Shown in pieces: positions 54,201 through 63,143 of a stretch of 64,000 nucleotides of DNA. The stretch is from Rhizobium leguminosarum. Its GTDB lineage: Bacteria > Pseudomonadota > Alphaproteobacteria > Rhizobiales > Rhizobiaceae. The notes below the pieces were generated by a model. It was given only the letters and a program-made list of their open reading frames with translations, had not been told where the DNA came from and ran no database searches. The stretch lies in the NCBI RefSeq assembly GCF_017876795.1, contig NZ_JAGIOR010000004.1, positions 124,001 through 188,000 of the forward strand. Reading direction: 5' to 3'. The translations under genes and the position numbers were made by a program. Numbering within the stretch: the first letter of the stretch is position 1; each line of letters starts with the position of its first letter.

Positions 54201-54431
54201 CAGCCGGGCGGCAACCTTCATCGTGTTGTACGGATGCAGGAAATTGTAGGTGCTGCGCTCACCGATGCCGAAGAGCAGATCGAGATAGGCGGCGAAGGTG
54301 GTCGACTTGCCCGCTTCGTTCAGGCCATAGACGATGTGCAAGTCGGGCGAACCCGGACGGACCGCGCCGAAATCGATCGAGTGGTCGGTGAACTTGCCAT
54401 AGCGGGTGAGGTCCAGCCGTCGGAGGCGCAT
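51243..54431 (-). CDS. YhaN-like Rad50/SMC-type ATPase whose C-terminus is replaced by the end of PbpC
   Basis: 1062 aa. Residues 1 to about 1004 are a YhaN-like ATPase: MRLRRLDLTRYGKFTDHSID, Walker A GLNEAGKSTTFAAYLDLLFG, then long coiled-coil arms. The frame then changes from RRTIFLEIEELAVRHLK to PHVPQIVWYVDGQPFAVTDP, FWPIQSGEHRFQIRLPYRDE, which is the C-terminal BiPBP domain of penicillin-binding protein 1C. The normal YhaN end (signature LS/MSxGT, Walker B, about 130-150 residues) is absent. The junction is near 51420. The protein therefore cannot form a normal Rad50-type ATP site and is probably inactive as an ATPase. The gene overlaps the yhaO-like stop by 1 nt. Confidence 0.85.
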   Translation of the reverse strand: MRLRRLDLTRYGKFTDHSIDFGAVRPGSPDLHIVYGLNEAGKSTTFAAYLDLLFGIGERSTYNFLHPYNTMKVAARLEFDGAEYELARLKLRTGSLVDDRGQAVNEALLAGALGGIGREAYRTMFSLDDQSLKEGGNAIIQSKGELGELLFSASSGLAGLSRSLVSAADEANVIYKKRSSSTKLAELKRSLEALKAERNAIDTLASTYSALKSTHEQADAAYIATTRELAEAKTRHQDLTRLLGALPAALELRRLDTDAADMGDLPRPPSEWFALLPQLSRDETRLQALVEIGDRTLRQLTDEIEAIAIDHKALTLTAHMDMLDQGRARYLAAESDLPKRRLALAEQDGVLVQLLADLEQSGHATPEALLLPASLIGTVRDLIERRSGVEAKLAAAGRELLRARENLERLGEEGGSQDGAAVLDPARLGRIEAALSRLTGSDLAVRLTLEERTLVQVKLIQENQFAQLAPWTGDATALQLTSAAEPRQIEAWRGQATSIDKRIADHQARLRDLGTEQALTKARIAAFVAGGSIDDTEAARLRDERDAAWQAHLASLNVATARTFEDRMRQDDMLSAGRLSRAQELAELRQLRQTDAATAAAVERQRELFAEARAEHDALAERIRGLLPGVIEYDAEATARIAALEAWSAKRAAALAAWDDLQRAEDAVVALRLALDRHAATLAASLADAGRGDADHLPVADLMQAANEMLAAGKAELATRQAHEKAIGDLSRDVRERERDQQEAETTIAAWDREWAEALSRTWFADKAGSMAAVRAMLNALGTLPAILKERHDLASRVAAMERDQEQFRGEIAGLLAECGLSQSAADTLASANALVERHEAARRAAQLRAGRQADLEQQWEKRRTLEEELAVHNARKNELTSYFSADSLASVETFLNQVRERDRLEERAATLRGRITEALRAASFAEAERRLADIDADAVERDAIELGARIEDLTERAKLLYSDMSMARQKLEAVGGDDAVARIEAKRRTIFLEIEELAVRHLKADVQPHVPQIVWYVDGQPFAVTDPDRPVFWPIQSGEHRFQIRLPYRDETSAIVPVYVQ

Positions 54432-55699
54432 TAGCTTTCCGCCCGGTCCGCAGCCTTCATCCGGGCGGCGATGTCCTCGGCACCGTCGGTGAGAAGGCTG
54501 TCGATGAAGCGTTCGAAGCCCGCCTCGTCAAGCCCGGCGAATGCTCGGCTCTCGGGCGGCAGCTCGGCGAGCAGGTCGCGAACCACCTCCCTGATATCGT
54601 CGCGAAACCCGCTGCGGGCGATGACCTCGTCCCGCATCAGCGCACCGAGTTCGACGACGGGATCGGCGGCGGATGCATCTGAGAGGGGTAAGGGTGCTTC
54701 GAAGGCGAGTTCCAGCTTCTCGATCCAGGTCCGGCCGATCCGGTCGCCCCGCTGCTCGGCTTCCGCTTGCATGACGTCGATATCGCGCCGAAGCTGCCAG
54801 GCAAGCTGCGTGCGGCCGGAAAGCCTCAGGCGCGCGACGAGATGCGGCGAGGCCGTGCGGTCGCGCTGCGCTGTCAGTGCCGCTTCGATCGCCATGGCCG
54901 CATCACGCCAATCATTGACACCCGTCAGATCGACATCGACGCGCTCGAACTGCGCGACGCTGGTGAGCCGCTCCTCGACCGTCACGGTCCGGTCGTCCGC
55001 CACGGTCACCAGCGATACGGTCTTGACGCCCGACTCGTTGATGTCGCGGCCCTGCGGCATGCCAGGCATGATGACCGTCGCCCTGCCGGGATGCTGGCTG
55101 CGCTGGTGAAGATGGCCGAGCGCCCAGTAGTCGAATCCCGAGGCGTGAAGGTCGAGCACGTTGCAGGGCGCATAGACGTCATGTCCGGCGGATCCGGCAA
55201 GACTCGTATGCATGATGCCGATATTGATCGCGCCCGTCACCGGCGGCTTGAACTTCGGCAGAAGCGAGTCTGGCGCTTGCGGCTTGGCGAAGCTCAGGCC
55301 GTGGATCGCGACCGACAGGTTACCTTTCGTGGCCTCCACGATCTCGGCGTGGCCGCCGAAGATCTTCAGCGTATCGGGCATCACCAATTCCTTGGCGATC
55401 TTCGACATCGCATCGTGATTGCCGCGGATCTTGAAGACGCTGATCGCCGCTCGGTGCAGCCGTTCCAGCTGGCTTGCCAGGAAGCGCGCCGTCTTCATCG
55501 ACGTCTGATCGCCATCATAGAGATCGCCGGCGATGACGAGCGCATCGACCTGTTCCTCAAGGCAGAGATCGACGATCGCCACCAGCGCCTGCCGGCTGGC
55601 GTCACTCACGAGATCGGCCAGCTCCGCGTTGCGAAGAGCCAGGGAACGCAGGGGAGAGTCGAGATGGAGATCGGCAGTGTGGACGAAACGATAGGCCAT
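54431..55699 (-). CDS. YhaO-like DNA repair exonuclease (Mre11/SbcD-type metallophosphoesterase)
   Basis: 422 aa. Metal motifs in order: HTADLHLDSPL, VIAGDLYDGDQTS, IRGNHDAMS, IGIMHTSLAGS and ALGHLHQRSQHPGR, all intact. Homologous to the Mre11 subunit and paired with the Rad50-like YhaN gene that overlaps its end. The start is the ATG at 55699; the longer frame upstream shows no homology. No clear Shine-Dalgarno. With YhaN broken, the nuclease is an orphan subunit. Confidence 0.9.
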   Translation of the reverse strand: MAYRFVHTADLHLDSPLRSLALRNAELADLVSDASRQALVAIVDLCLEEQVDALVIAGDLYDGDQTSMKTARFLASQLERLHRAAISVFKIRGNHDAMSKIAKELVMPDTLKIFGGHAEIVEATKGNLSVAIHGLSFAKPQAPDSLLPKFKPPVTGAINIGIMHTSLAGSAGHDVYAPCNVLDLHASGFDYWALGHLHQRSQHPGRATVIMPGMPQGRDINESGVKTVSLVTVADDRTVTVEERLTSVAQFERVDVDLTGVNDWRDAAMAIEAALTAQRDRTASPHLVARLRLSGRTQLAWQLRRDIDVMQAEAEQRGDRIGRTWIEKLELAFEAPLPLSDASAADPVVELGALMRDEVIARSGFRDDIREVVRDLLAELPPESRAFAGLDEAGFERFIDSLLTDGAEDIAARMKAADRAES

Positions 55700-55896
55700 G
55701 AATACAGAAATGTGTTGCGATAGGACGGTGTAGCAGGTGCCGGCTGACAGATAAACGCGCGATTGTTGTCGCTCGGCAGTAAAAGGTGAGAATGTGCAGT
55801 AAGCGTCGAGAGCCATGACGGCAGCGGTCTCGTCGCGATCGCAGCCTATTGGTCGGACGTCGGCAAAATGGGCCGGCATAACCGGCCCATCTACAA

Positions 55897-57939
55897 TCAC
55901 TGCTGCTCGATCGGCGCCGGCACCGCAGCCGGTGAAGCCGGCTGTCCAAGCCGATCGGCGACCAGCATCGACAGCATCATTTCCACAAGACCATTGGTGG
56001 CGCCCTTTTCGCCGCCGCCACCGACCTGGATCTGCGGCACGAGCGGCAGCCTGCCGTTTTCGATCGCCTCGGCGAAGCGCATGAGGACCTGCGAGTGGAG
56101 CTGATAGTCCGGCCCACCAAAGGCCGCGACCTTCTTCTCCGTGGCTTCCGCTTCCGCCAAGCCGATGGCGCGCACCTTTTGAGCATCGGCAAAACCGGTC
56201 GCCTTGATGCGTTCGGCATCGGCAAGCGCAACGGCCTTGATCCGGTCGGCCTCGCCGAGGCCGGCGAGGCGGACTTTCTCAGCCTCGGCCTTGGCGGTGA
56301 CCTGAATGGTCTCTGCCTGCTGACGGGTGCGGGCGAGTTGCGCCTTGCCTTCGTTCTCGCTGATCTCGATGGTGAGTGCTGATGTCGTGATCTTCGCCTG
56401 CTGTTCGGCGAGCGCTTCCTTCTCGCGCAATGTGCGCTCCTGGATCGCCGCCGCCTCCTGCAATTTATAGGTCTCGACCTTTTCAACGGCGATCTGACGC
56501 TCGCGCAGCTGGATCAGGATCTGCTCGATGCTGTTCTGGCCATTGCTGGCTCGCGGCGTGCCGATCAGCACTTCCTGCAGTTCGAGGCTGTAGGAGTTGA
56601 ACTTCTCGCGCATTTCGTCGCCGGATTTACGCTGAATTTCGCTGCGTTCCTGCAGCAGTTCGATCAACGTCTTGGTCTGGGCGATATTCTTGAAATAGGC
56701 CGAAACCATCGGATCGAGCGTCTGTTCGACCAGCCGTTTGATATCCCCGAAACGCTGCACGACGAGGGGCGCCTTCATATAGTCGATATGCACGACGACC
56801 GAGAGCGGCAGCACCGGTTCGAACGCATCCTTGGTGATCAGCGATACTTCGGAAAGATTCTCGTCCAGCCTATGCTCGCCGAACTGTTCCTTCGTCCATT
56901 TGAGCACGAAGTTGGTGGTCGGCACGATGATGATATTGCCGGCATAGGTGTTGAACGCATATTTTCCCGGCAGAAGCGGCGTCGACCAGACACCGCGTGC
57001 GCCTGTCTCGACCAGTTCGCCATGGCGATAAGATTGGCCGGAAATATCGGCGCTTCGCCGGCCGGTATAGGAGACGACGACACCCACTGTGCCAACGTCG
57101 ATGATCGTCTTCTCCACAAGTTCGACGGTCGCGAAGATGCGGTTGAGGAAATAACTGCCGTCGGCAAGCACCTGCAATTGCCGGCCGCGATAACCGCCGG
57201 CGTTGAGAAACTTCTCCGGACCCTGAAAATTATTGTGGAAGTTCGGATCCTTCGGGTTGTTGGCAACGGTCGGCGCGATGATCTCGCCATCCGGCAGCGC
57301 CGGACCGTCATGGATGGTGACGATGCCGATCAGGTCCTCGGCGTTATGGATGACGACGGGCTCGAAGCCATTCCGCTCGGTAATCAGCGTCGACATGTCG
57401 GCAAACAGTCTTTGTTCCGACGCGTTCAGGCTGACCGCATAGTTCGATTGTGCGGTCAGCACGATGAACTGCGCGAGATTGATGGCATAGGTGCCTTCGC
57501 GCAGGATCTTGCGTTGCGGCCCCTTCTGGCCGCCCTTTGTGAGAAAGCCGCGTACATCCTGAAAATCGTCCGCTTCGATATTCGAGGCAAGTGTCTGGGT
57601 CGGCGGCAACGGCTCGCCGTCGCGGGCGAAGACATAGCCGATCTGGCCCTGCGGGATGGTTACGAGATTGGCGCGATGCATCGAATACTGGAACGGCATG
57701 AAGAAATGCAGGCCGCCGCGCACGACTTCCGGCTGGAAGCCGGCCTCACCGTAGAGCGCAATGAAGCCGTTTTCGACGGAGCCGCGAAAACTCCACAGCT
57801 TTTCGAGAATGCCGAGCCTGTCGTTGGGAATATAGCGGATCACGCCGCTCCACCGAAACAGGATTGCCACCACGATGACCGGGACGGCGATTTCGATCGC
57901 CTTCCATCCCAGCGGACCAAAATATTGCAGGTTTTCCAT
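55897..57939 (-). CDS. Large SPFH/Band 7 (flotillin-like) membrane protein
   Basis: 680 aa. One N-terminal membrane helix (WKAIEIAVPVIVVAILF), then an SPFH/Band 7 domain and a long charged coiled-coil. Near the C-terminus four 11-residue repeats stand in a row: AEKVRLAGLGE, ADRIKAVALAD, AERIKATGFAD, AQKVRAIGLAE. The tail has a Gly/Ala/Pro-rich end (QIQVGGGGEKG...). Such proteins form ring or microdomain assemblies on the inner membrane. The ATG at 57939 has GAGAG upstream. It points towards the yhaO-yhaN pair but is separated by about 200 bp. Confidence 0.9.
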   Translation of the reverse strand: MENLQYFGPLGWKAIEIAVPVIVVAILFRWSGVIRYIPNDRLGILEKLWSFRGSVENGFIALYGEAGFQPEVVRGGLHFFMPFQYSMHRANLVTIPQGQIGYVFARDGEPLPPTQTLASNIEADDFQDVRGFLTKGGQKGPQRKILREGTYAINLAQFIVLTAQSNYAVSLNASEQRLFADMSTLITERNGFEPVVIHNAEDLIGIVTIHDGPALPDGEIIAPTVANNPKDPNFHNNFQGPEKFLNAGGYRGRQLQVLADGSYFLNRIFATVELVEKTIIDVGTVGVVVSYTGRRSADISGQSYRHGELVETGARGVWSTPLLPGKYAFNTYAGNIIIVPTTNFVLKWTKEQFGEHRLDENLSEVSLITKDAFEPVLPLSVVVHIDYMKAPLVVQRFGDIKRLVEQTLDPMVSAYFKNIAQTKTLIELLQERSEIQRKSGDEMREKFNSYSLELQEVLIGTPRASNGQNSIEQILIQLRERQIAVEKVETYKLQEAAAIQERTLREKEALAEQQAKITTSALTIEISENEGKAQLARTRQQAETIQVTAKAEAEKVRLAGLGEADRIKAVALADAERIKATGFADAQKVRAIGLAEAEATEKKVAAFGGPDYQLHSQVLMRFAEAIENGRLPLVPQIQVGGGGEKGATNGLVEMMLSMLVADRLGQPASPAAVPAPIEQQ

Positions 57940-58581
57940 CTTTTCTCTCGTATGGGCGCACGGGTTCGTCCACCCGATGGCCGCCCGGTTGGTGTTGGTT
58001 GATAAGACGGGGAGATGGCGCGCCGATTTGCTCGAGGCACTAAAGGTGCATCGAGCGTTTGGGCTGCTCATTGTCTGGGAAAAATGACCTCGCGTCCCGA
58101 GTCCCCAATGAGGGGCGGCGTGGTCGTGAATGCTCTCACATCGGTGTCGCCTTGATAGACATGACGATGGACGACGTAAGGATTGCGCCTATAGGTTTAA
58201 AGACGTCCAATGCGGAAATCGGATAAGTACTTCCGGCGATTTTGGTATTTCGAGCATTCAATTCATCTAAATTATACCTGGCTCTCGAAATCCACATAAA
58301 TAAAGGGGCTTTTGGTTTCTTCGATAACGCAAGAAATCGAAATTCGGTTCCGGCTTCTCGATCCCCGACCAATGGCATGTGCAGCGCTCCAGGCTGAGAC
58401 CGTGGTGTCCTTGCTTAAAGCGCTATGACCGATCCGCATTTGTAAAAGCGATCAGAAATCGCGCGATGTCCGGCATCGTTCGGATGGACCATATCGGCCG
58501 AGGCCAGGTCGCCATCGCCGTGACTTGCCACCGTCCATCTCTTTGCGGCCGATGATGGCCAGCGGCTGAATTGAGACCCGC
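57940..58581. other. AT-richer intergenic region with one doubtful ORF
   Basis: About 640 bp. An 80-codon minus-strand frame (58136-58378, MPLVGDREAGTEFRFLALSK...) has GGAG 8 nt before its ATG, but no recognisable domain, and its GC content is lower than its neighbours. It could be a small foreign gene or noise. Nothing else was found. Confidence 0.35.
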
Positions 58582-58857
58582 ATGCATGCCTATCCTGAAA
58601 CCAAATTCACCAAGGCGCTGCGGGATAATGACTTTCCGGTGATCGTCTCATTTGCGCGTCATGACCTCGATCTCGCCAGGGCGGCGTTGAGGGCAGGGGC
58701 CTTTGCGCTGAAAGTGCATCTCTATGCCTACCACCGCGCGACCGGCACCACCTTCGGTAACTTCATGTAAGAGCGGCCCTTCTTCGAGAAGCTCGCCACG
58801 TTGGGCGTGCCGCTCCTTGTCATGGCCGGGCAGACGATGGATCAGATTGAAATTCAT
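58582..58857 (+). pseudogene. TIM-barrel sugar-enzyme fragment with an internal stop
   Basis: The frame MHAYPETKFTKALRDNDFPV, IVSFARHDLDLARAALRAGA, FALKVHLYAYHRATGTTFGN reads well, is cut by TAA at 58768-58770 and continues in the same frame as ERPFFEKLATLGVPLLVMAG QTMDQI. It resembles the first strands of a (beta/alpha)8 barrel such as a class I aldolase or isomerase. The 3' end meets the RbsD gene. Probably a relic of a sugar operon gene; family not assigned. Confidence 0.5.
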
Positions 58858-58900
58858 GGGTTCCGCAGCCCAATCGCCGACACAGCTCGACGCTTGACCC

Positions 58901-59341
58901 TCAGAGCACGCCCTTCCTCAGGATGAAATTCCCATAGGGGCGCGATTCAGCAGTCTGGATGATCGCAAACGATCGCATCGCGATGGGATAATAAGCAAAC
59001 CTCTCGATTGGTTGGCTCGCGATCGAACGCCCTTCTGCCTCACCGCACACGGCGACGACGTCTCGGTGCACTTCCAGCAACTCACCCGGCGCGTCGACGG
59101 CCTCCATGTGCATCAGCGGCGTCTGACCGAATGTGTCCAGCGGCATCATCGTAAGGATCCCGCCAACGGCAGTCGGTGCATCGACCCCCTCCAAGATGAG
59201 AAGCCTTTTGCTGGTGGTTTGGGCCGACACCCGAAAGCCCGAGAAGTTTCGATCGACGATGGCCAGTTCGTCGCCATGACCCATAGAGGCCATCACCCAC
59301 AACAAGTCGGCAGTAATGAACGGCGGGACACCTTTGAGCAC
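58901..59341 (-). CDS. RbsD/FucU-family sugar mutarotase
   Basis: 146 aa. LKGVPPFITADLLWVMASMG, HGDELAIVDRNFSGFR and the closing YGNFILRKGVL are the RbsD/FucU hallmarks (catalytic His in MGHGDE). It interconverts pyranose anomers of ribose or fucose. The GTG at 59341 is chosen because GGAGGGAAATGAC precedes it and the family starts MLKG. Divergent from lacI with an operator between; same locus as the ribose-type ABC importer. Confidence 0.88.
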   Translation of the reverse strand: MLKGVPPFITADLLWVMASMGHGDELAIVDRNFSGFRVSAQTTSKRLLILEGVDAPTAVGGILTMMPLDTFGQTPLMHMEAVDAPGELLEVHRDVVAVCGEAEGRSIASQPIERFAYYPIAMRSFAIIQTAESRPYGNFILRKGVL

Positions 59342-59396
59342 GTCATTTCCCTCCCAAGAGATGATCACGAGTGGACATTATGCGGAAAAAAACGAT

Positions 59397-59414
59397 TGCG
59401 CAAACGTTTCGATG
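59397..59414. promoter_or_regulatory. LacI-type operator between rbsD-like and lacI genes
   Basis: TGCGCAAACGTTTCGATG contains the central AAACGTTT palindrome (59402-59409) with CG at the centre, the classical form of LacI/PurR-family operators. It lies 56 bp from the RbsD-like start and 120 bp from lacI, so one site may regulate both directions. Confidence 0.6.
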
Positions 59415-59534
59415 GCGCTAGCGTGATCATATTCGCGGATCCTTGGAGAGCCTTTTTTAAGGTTGGAATTCCGCCTGGGAGGAAAATTTGAGACGCTTTC
59501 TTATTGTGCTTCCGGCGAACGCCGGAGCGCGCTC

Positions 59535-60533
59535 ATGACGACGATTTCCGAAGTTGCAAAGGCGGCGGGGGTTTCGGTCTCCACGGTTTCCCATGTTCTC
59601 AACAAGACGCGCTACGTGTCGCCCGAGAAGGCGAAGCTCGTCATGGAGGCGGTGGACGAGATCGGATACATCCCGAACGCGGTTGCACGCTCTCTCAAGT
59701 TATCGTCGACGGGCACGGTCGGCCTGGCGATTTCGGCGATTTCGAACCCTTACTTCAGCGACATCATCTGCGCGATTGAAGCCGAGTGTTCCAAGCGAGG
59801 CTTGATCGTATTTCTGTGTGATACACAGGACGATCCGGATCGGGAACTGGAGCTCGTCCGGCATCTGCACCAGCGCCGTGTCGACGGGATTATCCTTGCC
59901 GCTTCGGGCGATCCTAAGAAATCGCTGGACTACCTCCTTGATTGCGGTGTTCCCTGTGTGCTCGTTGACAGGCTCTCCGATGATCGTTTCGATCAGGTCG
60001 GGACCGACAATACGGCGGCAATTCGCATGCTGGTCGATCATCTCGTCACGCTCCATCACCACCGGGTTGGGATCATCCTCGGCCAGCCTGGATTTGCAAC
60101 GACCGTGGAGCGCACCAAGGCTTTCCGGGAAGCTATGGCGGAGAGGGGAATAGAGATCCCACATGCTTTCATCAGCAACGGCAACCGCAGCACTGCTGAC
60201 GCCGCCGCTTCGACGCACCGCTTGCTGGAGCTGAAGGAGCCACCGACAGCAATCCTTGCCTCAAACAATCTCGCGATGATCGGCGCGATGAGAGCTATTC
60301 GGGAACGGGGCCTGCGCGTTCCCGAAGACATTTCGGTGCTCGGGATCGATGATTTCGAATGGGCAGATTACTTCGAGCCGCGCCTGACGCTGATGGCCCA
60401 GCCTTGCGATGAGATTGGCAGGAAGGCGGCCGATTTGCTGATTGCGCGGATCGGCAACAAGCACCGCCCCCGCGAGACCGTTCGACTGTCGCCGGTTTTG
60501 CGGGTGCGTGAATCGTGTGGAGAAGCAGCATGA
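59535..60533 (+). CDS. LacI-family transcriptional regulator
   Basis: 332 aa. HTH and hinge: [40 protein letters not shown], ending [16 protein letters not shown]; then a type I periplasmic-binding-like effector domain ([20 protein letters not shown]...). The ATG at 59535 has GGAG 8 nt upstream. Stop overlaps the ATPase gene by 4 nt, so regulator and importer share one transcript. Expected to bind 59397-59414 and sense the imported sugar. Confidence 0.92.
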   Translation: MTTISEVAKAAGVSVSTVSHVLNKTRYVSPEKAKLVMEAVDEIGYIPNAVARSLKLSSTGTVGLAISAISNPYFSDIICAIEAECSKRGLIVFLCDTQDDPDRELELVRHLHQRRVDGIILAASGDPKKSLDYLLDCGVPCVLVDRLSDDRFDQVGTDNTAAIRMLVDHLVTLHHHRVGIILGQPGFATTVERTKAFREAMAERGIEIPHAFISNGNRSTADAAASTHRLLELKEPPTAILASNNLAMIGAMRAIRERGLRVPEDISVLGIDDFEWADYFEPRLTLMAQPCDEIGRKAADLLIARIGNKHRPRETVRLSPVLRVRESCGEAA

Positions 60534-62047
60534 ACGAGGTTGTTCTTTCAGCGAGAGGGGTCACCAAGCATTTCGGCGGTGTTCAAGCGCTGCGTGGCGT
60601 GGACTTCGATCTCAAAGTGGGTGAAATCCATGCCCTGCTTGGAGAGAATGGCGCGGGCAAATCGACGTTGATGAACCTGATGTCGGGCGTGCACATGCCG
60701 GACCAGGGAGAGATCTTCATTGATGGCAAACCCGCCCGATTTCACAGCCCCCGGGATGCACAAGCTGCAGGAATTGCAACGATTTTCCAGGAACTGGATC
60801 TCGTTTCGAGTTTGAGCGTCGCGGCCAATCTCTTTCTTGGGCGTGAGCTGGTCCATCGACATGGCATGCTCGACGGAAAGGCGATGCTGCTCGAAGCGCG
60901 CAAAAGACTGGAGGCAATCGACCGATCGATCGATCCCGCCCAGCTTGTCGGTGAGCTTTCGATCGGCCAGCGCCAGGTCGTCGCCATTGTCAAGGCGCTG
61001 TCCTATGCATCGCGCGCTCTGATCATGGATGAGCCGACAGCGGCGTTGACTGTCGGCGAAGTCGATCGATTGTTCGATATCATGCGCGGGCTCGTCTCGT
61101 CAGGCGTCGGTATCGTCTATATTTCGCATCGCCTTGAGGAAGTGCCGCAGATTGCCCATCGAGTGACGGTCATGCGCGACGGCAAGGTCGCCGGCGTTAC
61201 CGAGCCAAACGCGCCGCAAGCCCAGTTGGTGCAGCTTCTCGTCGGCCGTCCGTTGAACGAGCTTTACCCGCCTCGGTCGGATCGCGTCGGAGACGTGCTA
61301 CTGAGGATGCGGCAGGCGTCCTTCCGTCCGCACCGGGTGTCACCCGGCTGGCAGGCTCCATCAAAGATCGACCTGGACGTTCACCGCGGTGAAATTGTCG
61401 GTTTGGCTGGGGTGATGGGTGCAGGGCGAACGGAGCTTCTCAGCGCTCTTTACGGGACAGGCGTGCCGGGCCGATGGCAGGGTGAGGTTACCATTGGCGG
61501 CAAGCCGGCAAGGCTTAGATCCATTGCCGCAGCGCGCCGGGCTGGTCTCGCCTTCGTAACCGACGATCGGCGCGGTGCCGGGCTGATGCTGCGTATGTCT
61601 GTTGGCCTCAATCTGGTGATGTCGATCATTCGCCGAATATCCCCCAACGGCTTGTTGTCTGCGCGCCGACAGGACGATGCGATCAAGAGCTCGTTCGGGA
61701 ATTTCGACATCCGTCCCAAGAATCCGGAGATCGCGGTGGGTGCTCTGTCTGGCGGCAACCAGCAGAAGGTCGTTCTTGCCAAGGAAGTGCTGGGCAATCC
61801 CAGCTTGTTGCTTCTCGACGAGCCGACCCGCGGTGTTGACGTCGGAGCAAAGGGGGAGATTTACGCCCGTTTGCGCAAATTTGCCTCGGACGGATTGGGC
61901 ATCCTCGTTGCTTCAAGCGAAATGCCTGAGCTGATTGGCCTATGCGATCGAATAGTGGTTCTCCGCAACGGCTGTAGCGTTGCCGAATTTTCTGGCGGGG
62001 TGAGCGAACACGACGTTCTGGCCGCCGCCAACGGGAGGGAGGGATGA
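60530..62047 (+). CDS. Ribose-type sugar ABC transporter ATP-binding protein (RbsA-like)
   Basis: 505 aa with two nucleotide-binding domains. First: LLGENGAGKSTLMNLMSGVH, signature LSIGQRQVVAIVK, Walker B ALIMDEPTAAL. Second: degenerate P-loop LAGVMGAGRTELLSALYGTG, signature ALSGGNQQKVVLAKE, Walker B LLLLDEPTRGVDVG. This asymmetric form is normal for the CUT2 (ribose/galactose) class. Confidence 0.93.
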   Translation: MNEVVLSARGVTKHFGGVQALRGVDFDLKVGEIHALLGENGAGKSTLMNLMSGVHMPDQGEIFIDGKPARFHSPRDAQAAGIATIFQELDLVSSLSVAANLFLGRELVHRHGMLDGKAMLLEARKRLEAIDRSIDPAQLVGELSIGQRQVVAIVKALSYASRALIMDEPTAALTVGEVDRLFDIMRGLVSSGVGIVYISHRLEEVPQIAHRVTVMRDGKVAGVTEPNAPQAQLVQLLVGRPLNELYPPRSDRVGDVLLRMRQASFRPHRVSPGWQAPSKIDLDVHRGEIVGLAGVMGAGRTELLSALYGTGVPGRWQGEVTIGGKPARLRSIAAARRAGLAFVTDDRRGAGLMLRMSVGLNLVMSIIRRISPNGLLSARRQDDAIKSSFGNFDIRPKNPEIAVGALSGGNQQKVVLAKEVLGNPSLLLLDEPTRGVDVGAKGEIYARLRKFASDGLGILVASSEMPELIGLCDRIVVLRNGCSVAEFSGGVSEHDVLAAANGREG

Positions 62048-63090
62048 TGTCCGAACAGCAAATTACGTCGAGTTCTCCAATTCAACCGGTAAAACGCATT
62101 GATCCGCTTGCGGTGATCGTCCGCTTCCAAAGCCTGATCGGCCTTGTGCTGGTCTTTACAGGCGGCATCATATTCTCGCCGCGTCGGCATGGGGTCATCC
62201 TGTTCATTCAACCCGACAATATCGCCAACATCGTCCGCGCGGTGTCCGAGACTGGCATCATCGCAATCGGGATGACCTTCGTGATCATAACGGCCGGGAT
62301 CGATCTCTCGGTTGGGGCGACCCTTGGTCTTGCGAGCGTCGTCACAGCAACATTGATGGTCTCGGGCGGTTTTGGGCTGATCACGACAGTACTGGCCGTG
62401 CTGCTGATGGGGACTTGTTTCGGCTTGGTCCAGGGAGCGATCTCAAGCAAGTTTCGGCTTGAAGCATTTATCGTCACTCTTGCCGGTTTGCAGGCAGCTC
62501 GCGGGCTGGCGCTCGTTGTGTCGGGCAATCAGTACATCAATATCTCTTATGGCGATGGCCCTGGGCTGGCTCCCCCCATCTTTGCGGTTCTCGGCGGGCG
62601 ATTGTTCGGCAACGTCGTTCCCGTGGCCACGATCGTCTTCTTGATTTTTGCCTGCATCGCCACATTGGCGCTGAACACGACCAGGTTCGGCCGTTACGTC
62701 TATGCCGTTGGCGGCAACGAGCGCGCGGCTCGCATCTCAGGTGTTCCAGTCTCGGCAATCAAGATCGCCGTTTACGCCATTACCGGCTTTGCATCGGCGC
62801 TAGCCGGCATCGTCCATGCCGGGCAATTCAATTTCGGAAGTGCCAATGATGGCACCGGATATGAACTGACGGCCATCGCGGCTGTCGTCATTGGCGGGAC
62901 CAGCCTGTTTGGCGGCTCGGGTTCCATGGTCGGAACGATCGCCGGTACGATCATGCTTGGCGCCTTAGCCAATATTCTTCAGCTCAACAACATCACGCCA
63001 GCCATGCAGTTGCTTGCCACAGCGGCAATCATCGTTCTGGCGGCAGTCCTTCAATCCCTCGTTCGTCGCCGCGAAGGATTGGGCAGGTAG
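62044..63090 (+). CDS. Ribose-type sugar ABC transporter permease (RbsC-like)
   Basis: 348 aa, about 10 predicted helices. FVIITAGIDLSVGATLGLAS, FRLEAFIVTLAGLQAARGLA and YAVGGNERAARISGVPVSAI are strong CUT2 permease signatures. Overlaps the ATPase stop by ATGA. Confidence 0.92.
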   Translation: MMSEQQITSSSPIQPVKRIDPLAVIVRFQSLIGLVLVFTGGIIFSPRRHGVILFIQPDNIANIVRAVSETGIIAIGMTFVIITAGIDLSVGATLGLASVVTATLMVSGGFGLITTVLAVLLMGTCFGLVQGAISSKFRLEAFIVTLAGLQAARGLALVVSGNQYINISYGDGPGLAPPIFAVLGGRLFGNVVPVATIVFLIFACIATLALNTTRFGRYVYAVGGNERAARISGVPVSAIKIAVYAITGFASALAGIVHAGQFNFGSANDGTGYELTAIAAVVIGGTSLFGGSGSMVGTIAGTIMLGALANILQLNNITPAMQLLATAAIIVLAAVLQSLVRRREGLGR

Positions 63091-63143
63091 TGTGGCGGCA
63101 TCTTCCGGAGGGTGGATCCGGGACCAATGTGGAGGAGAAAGTA

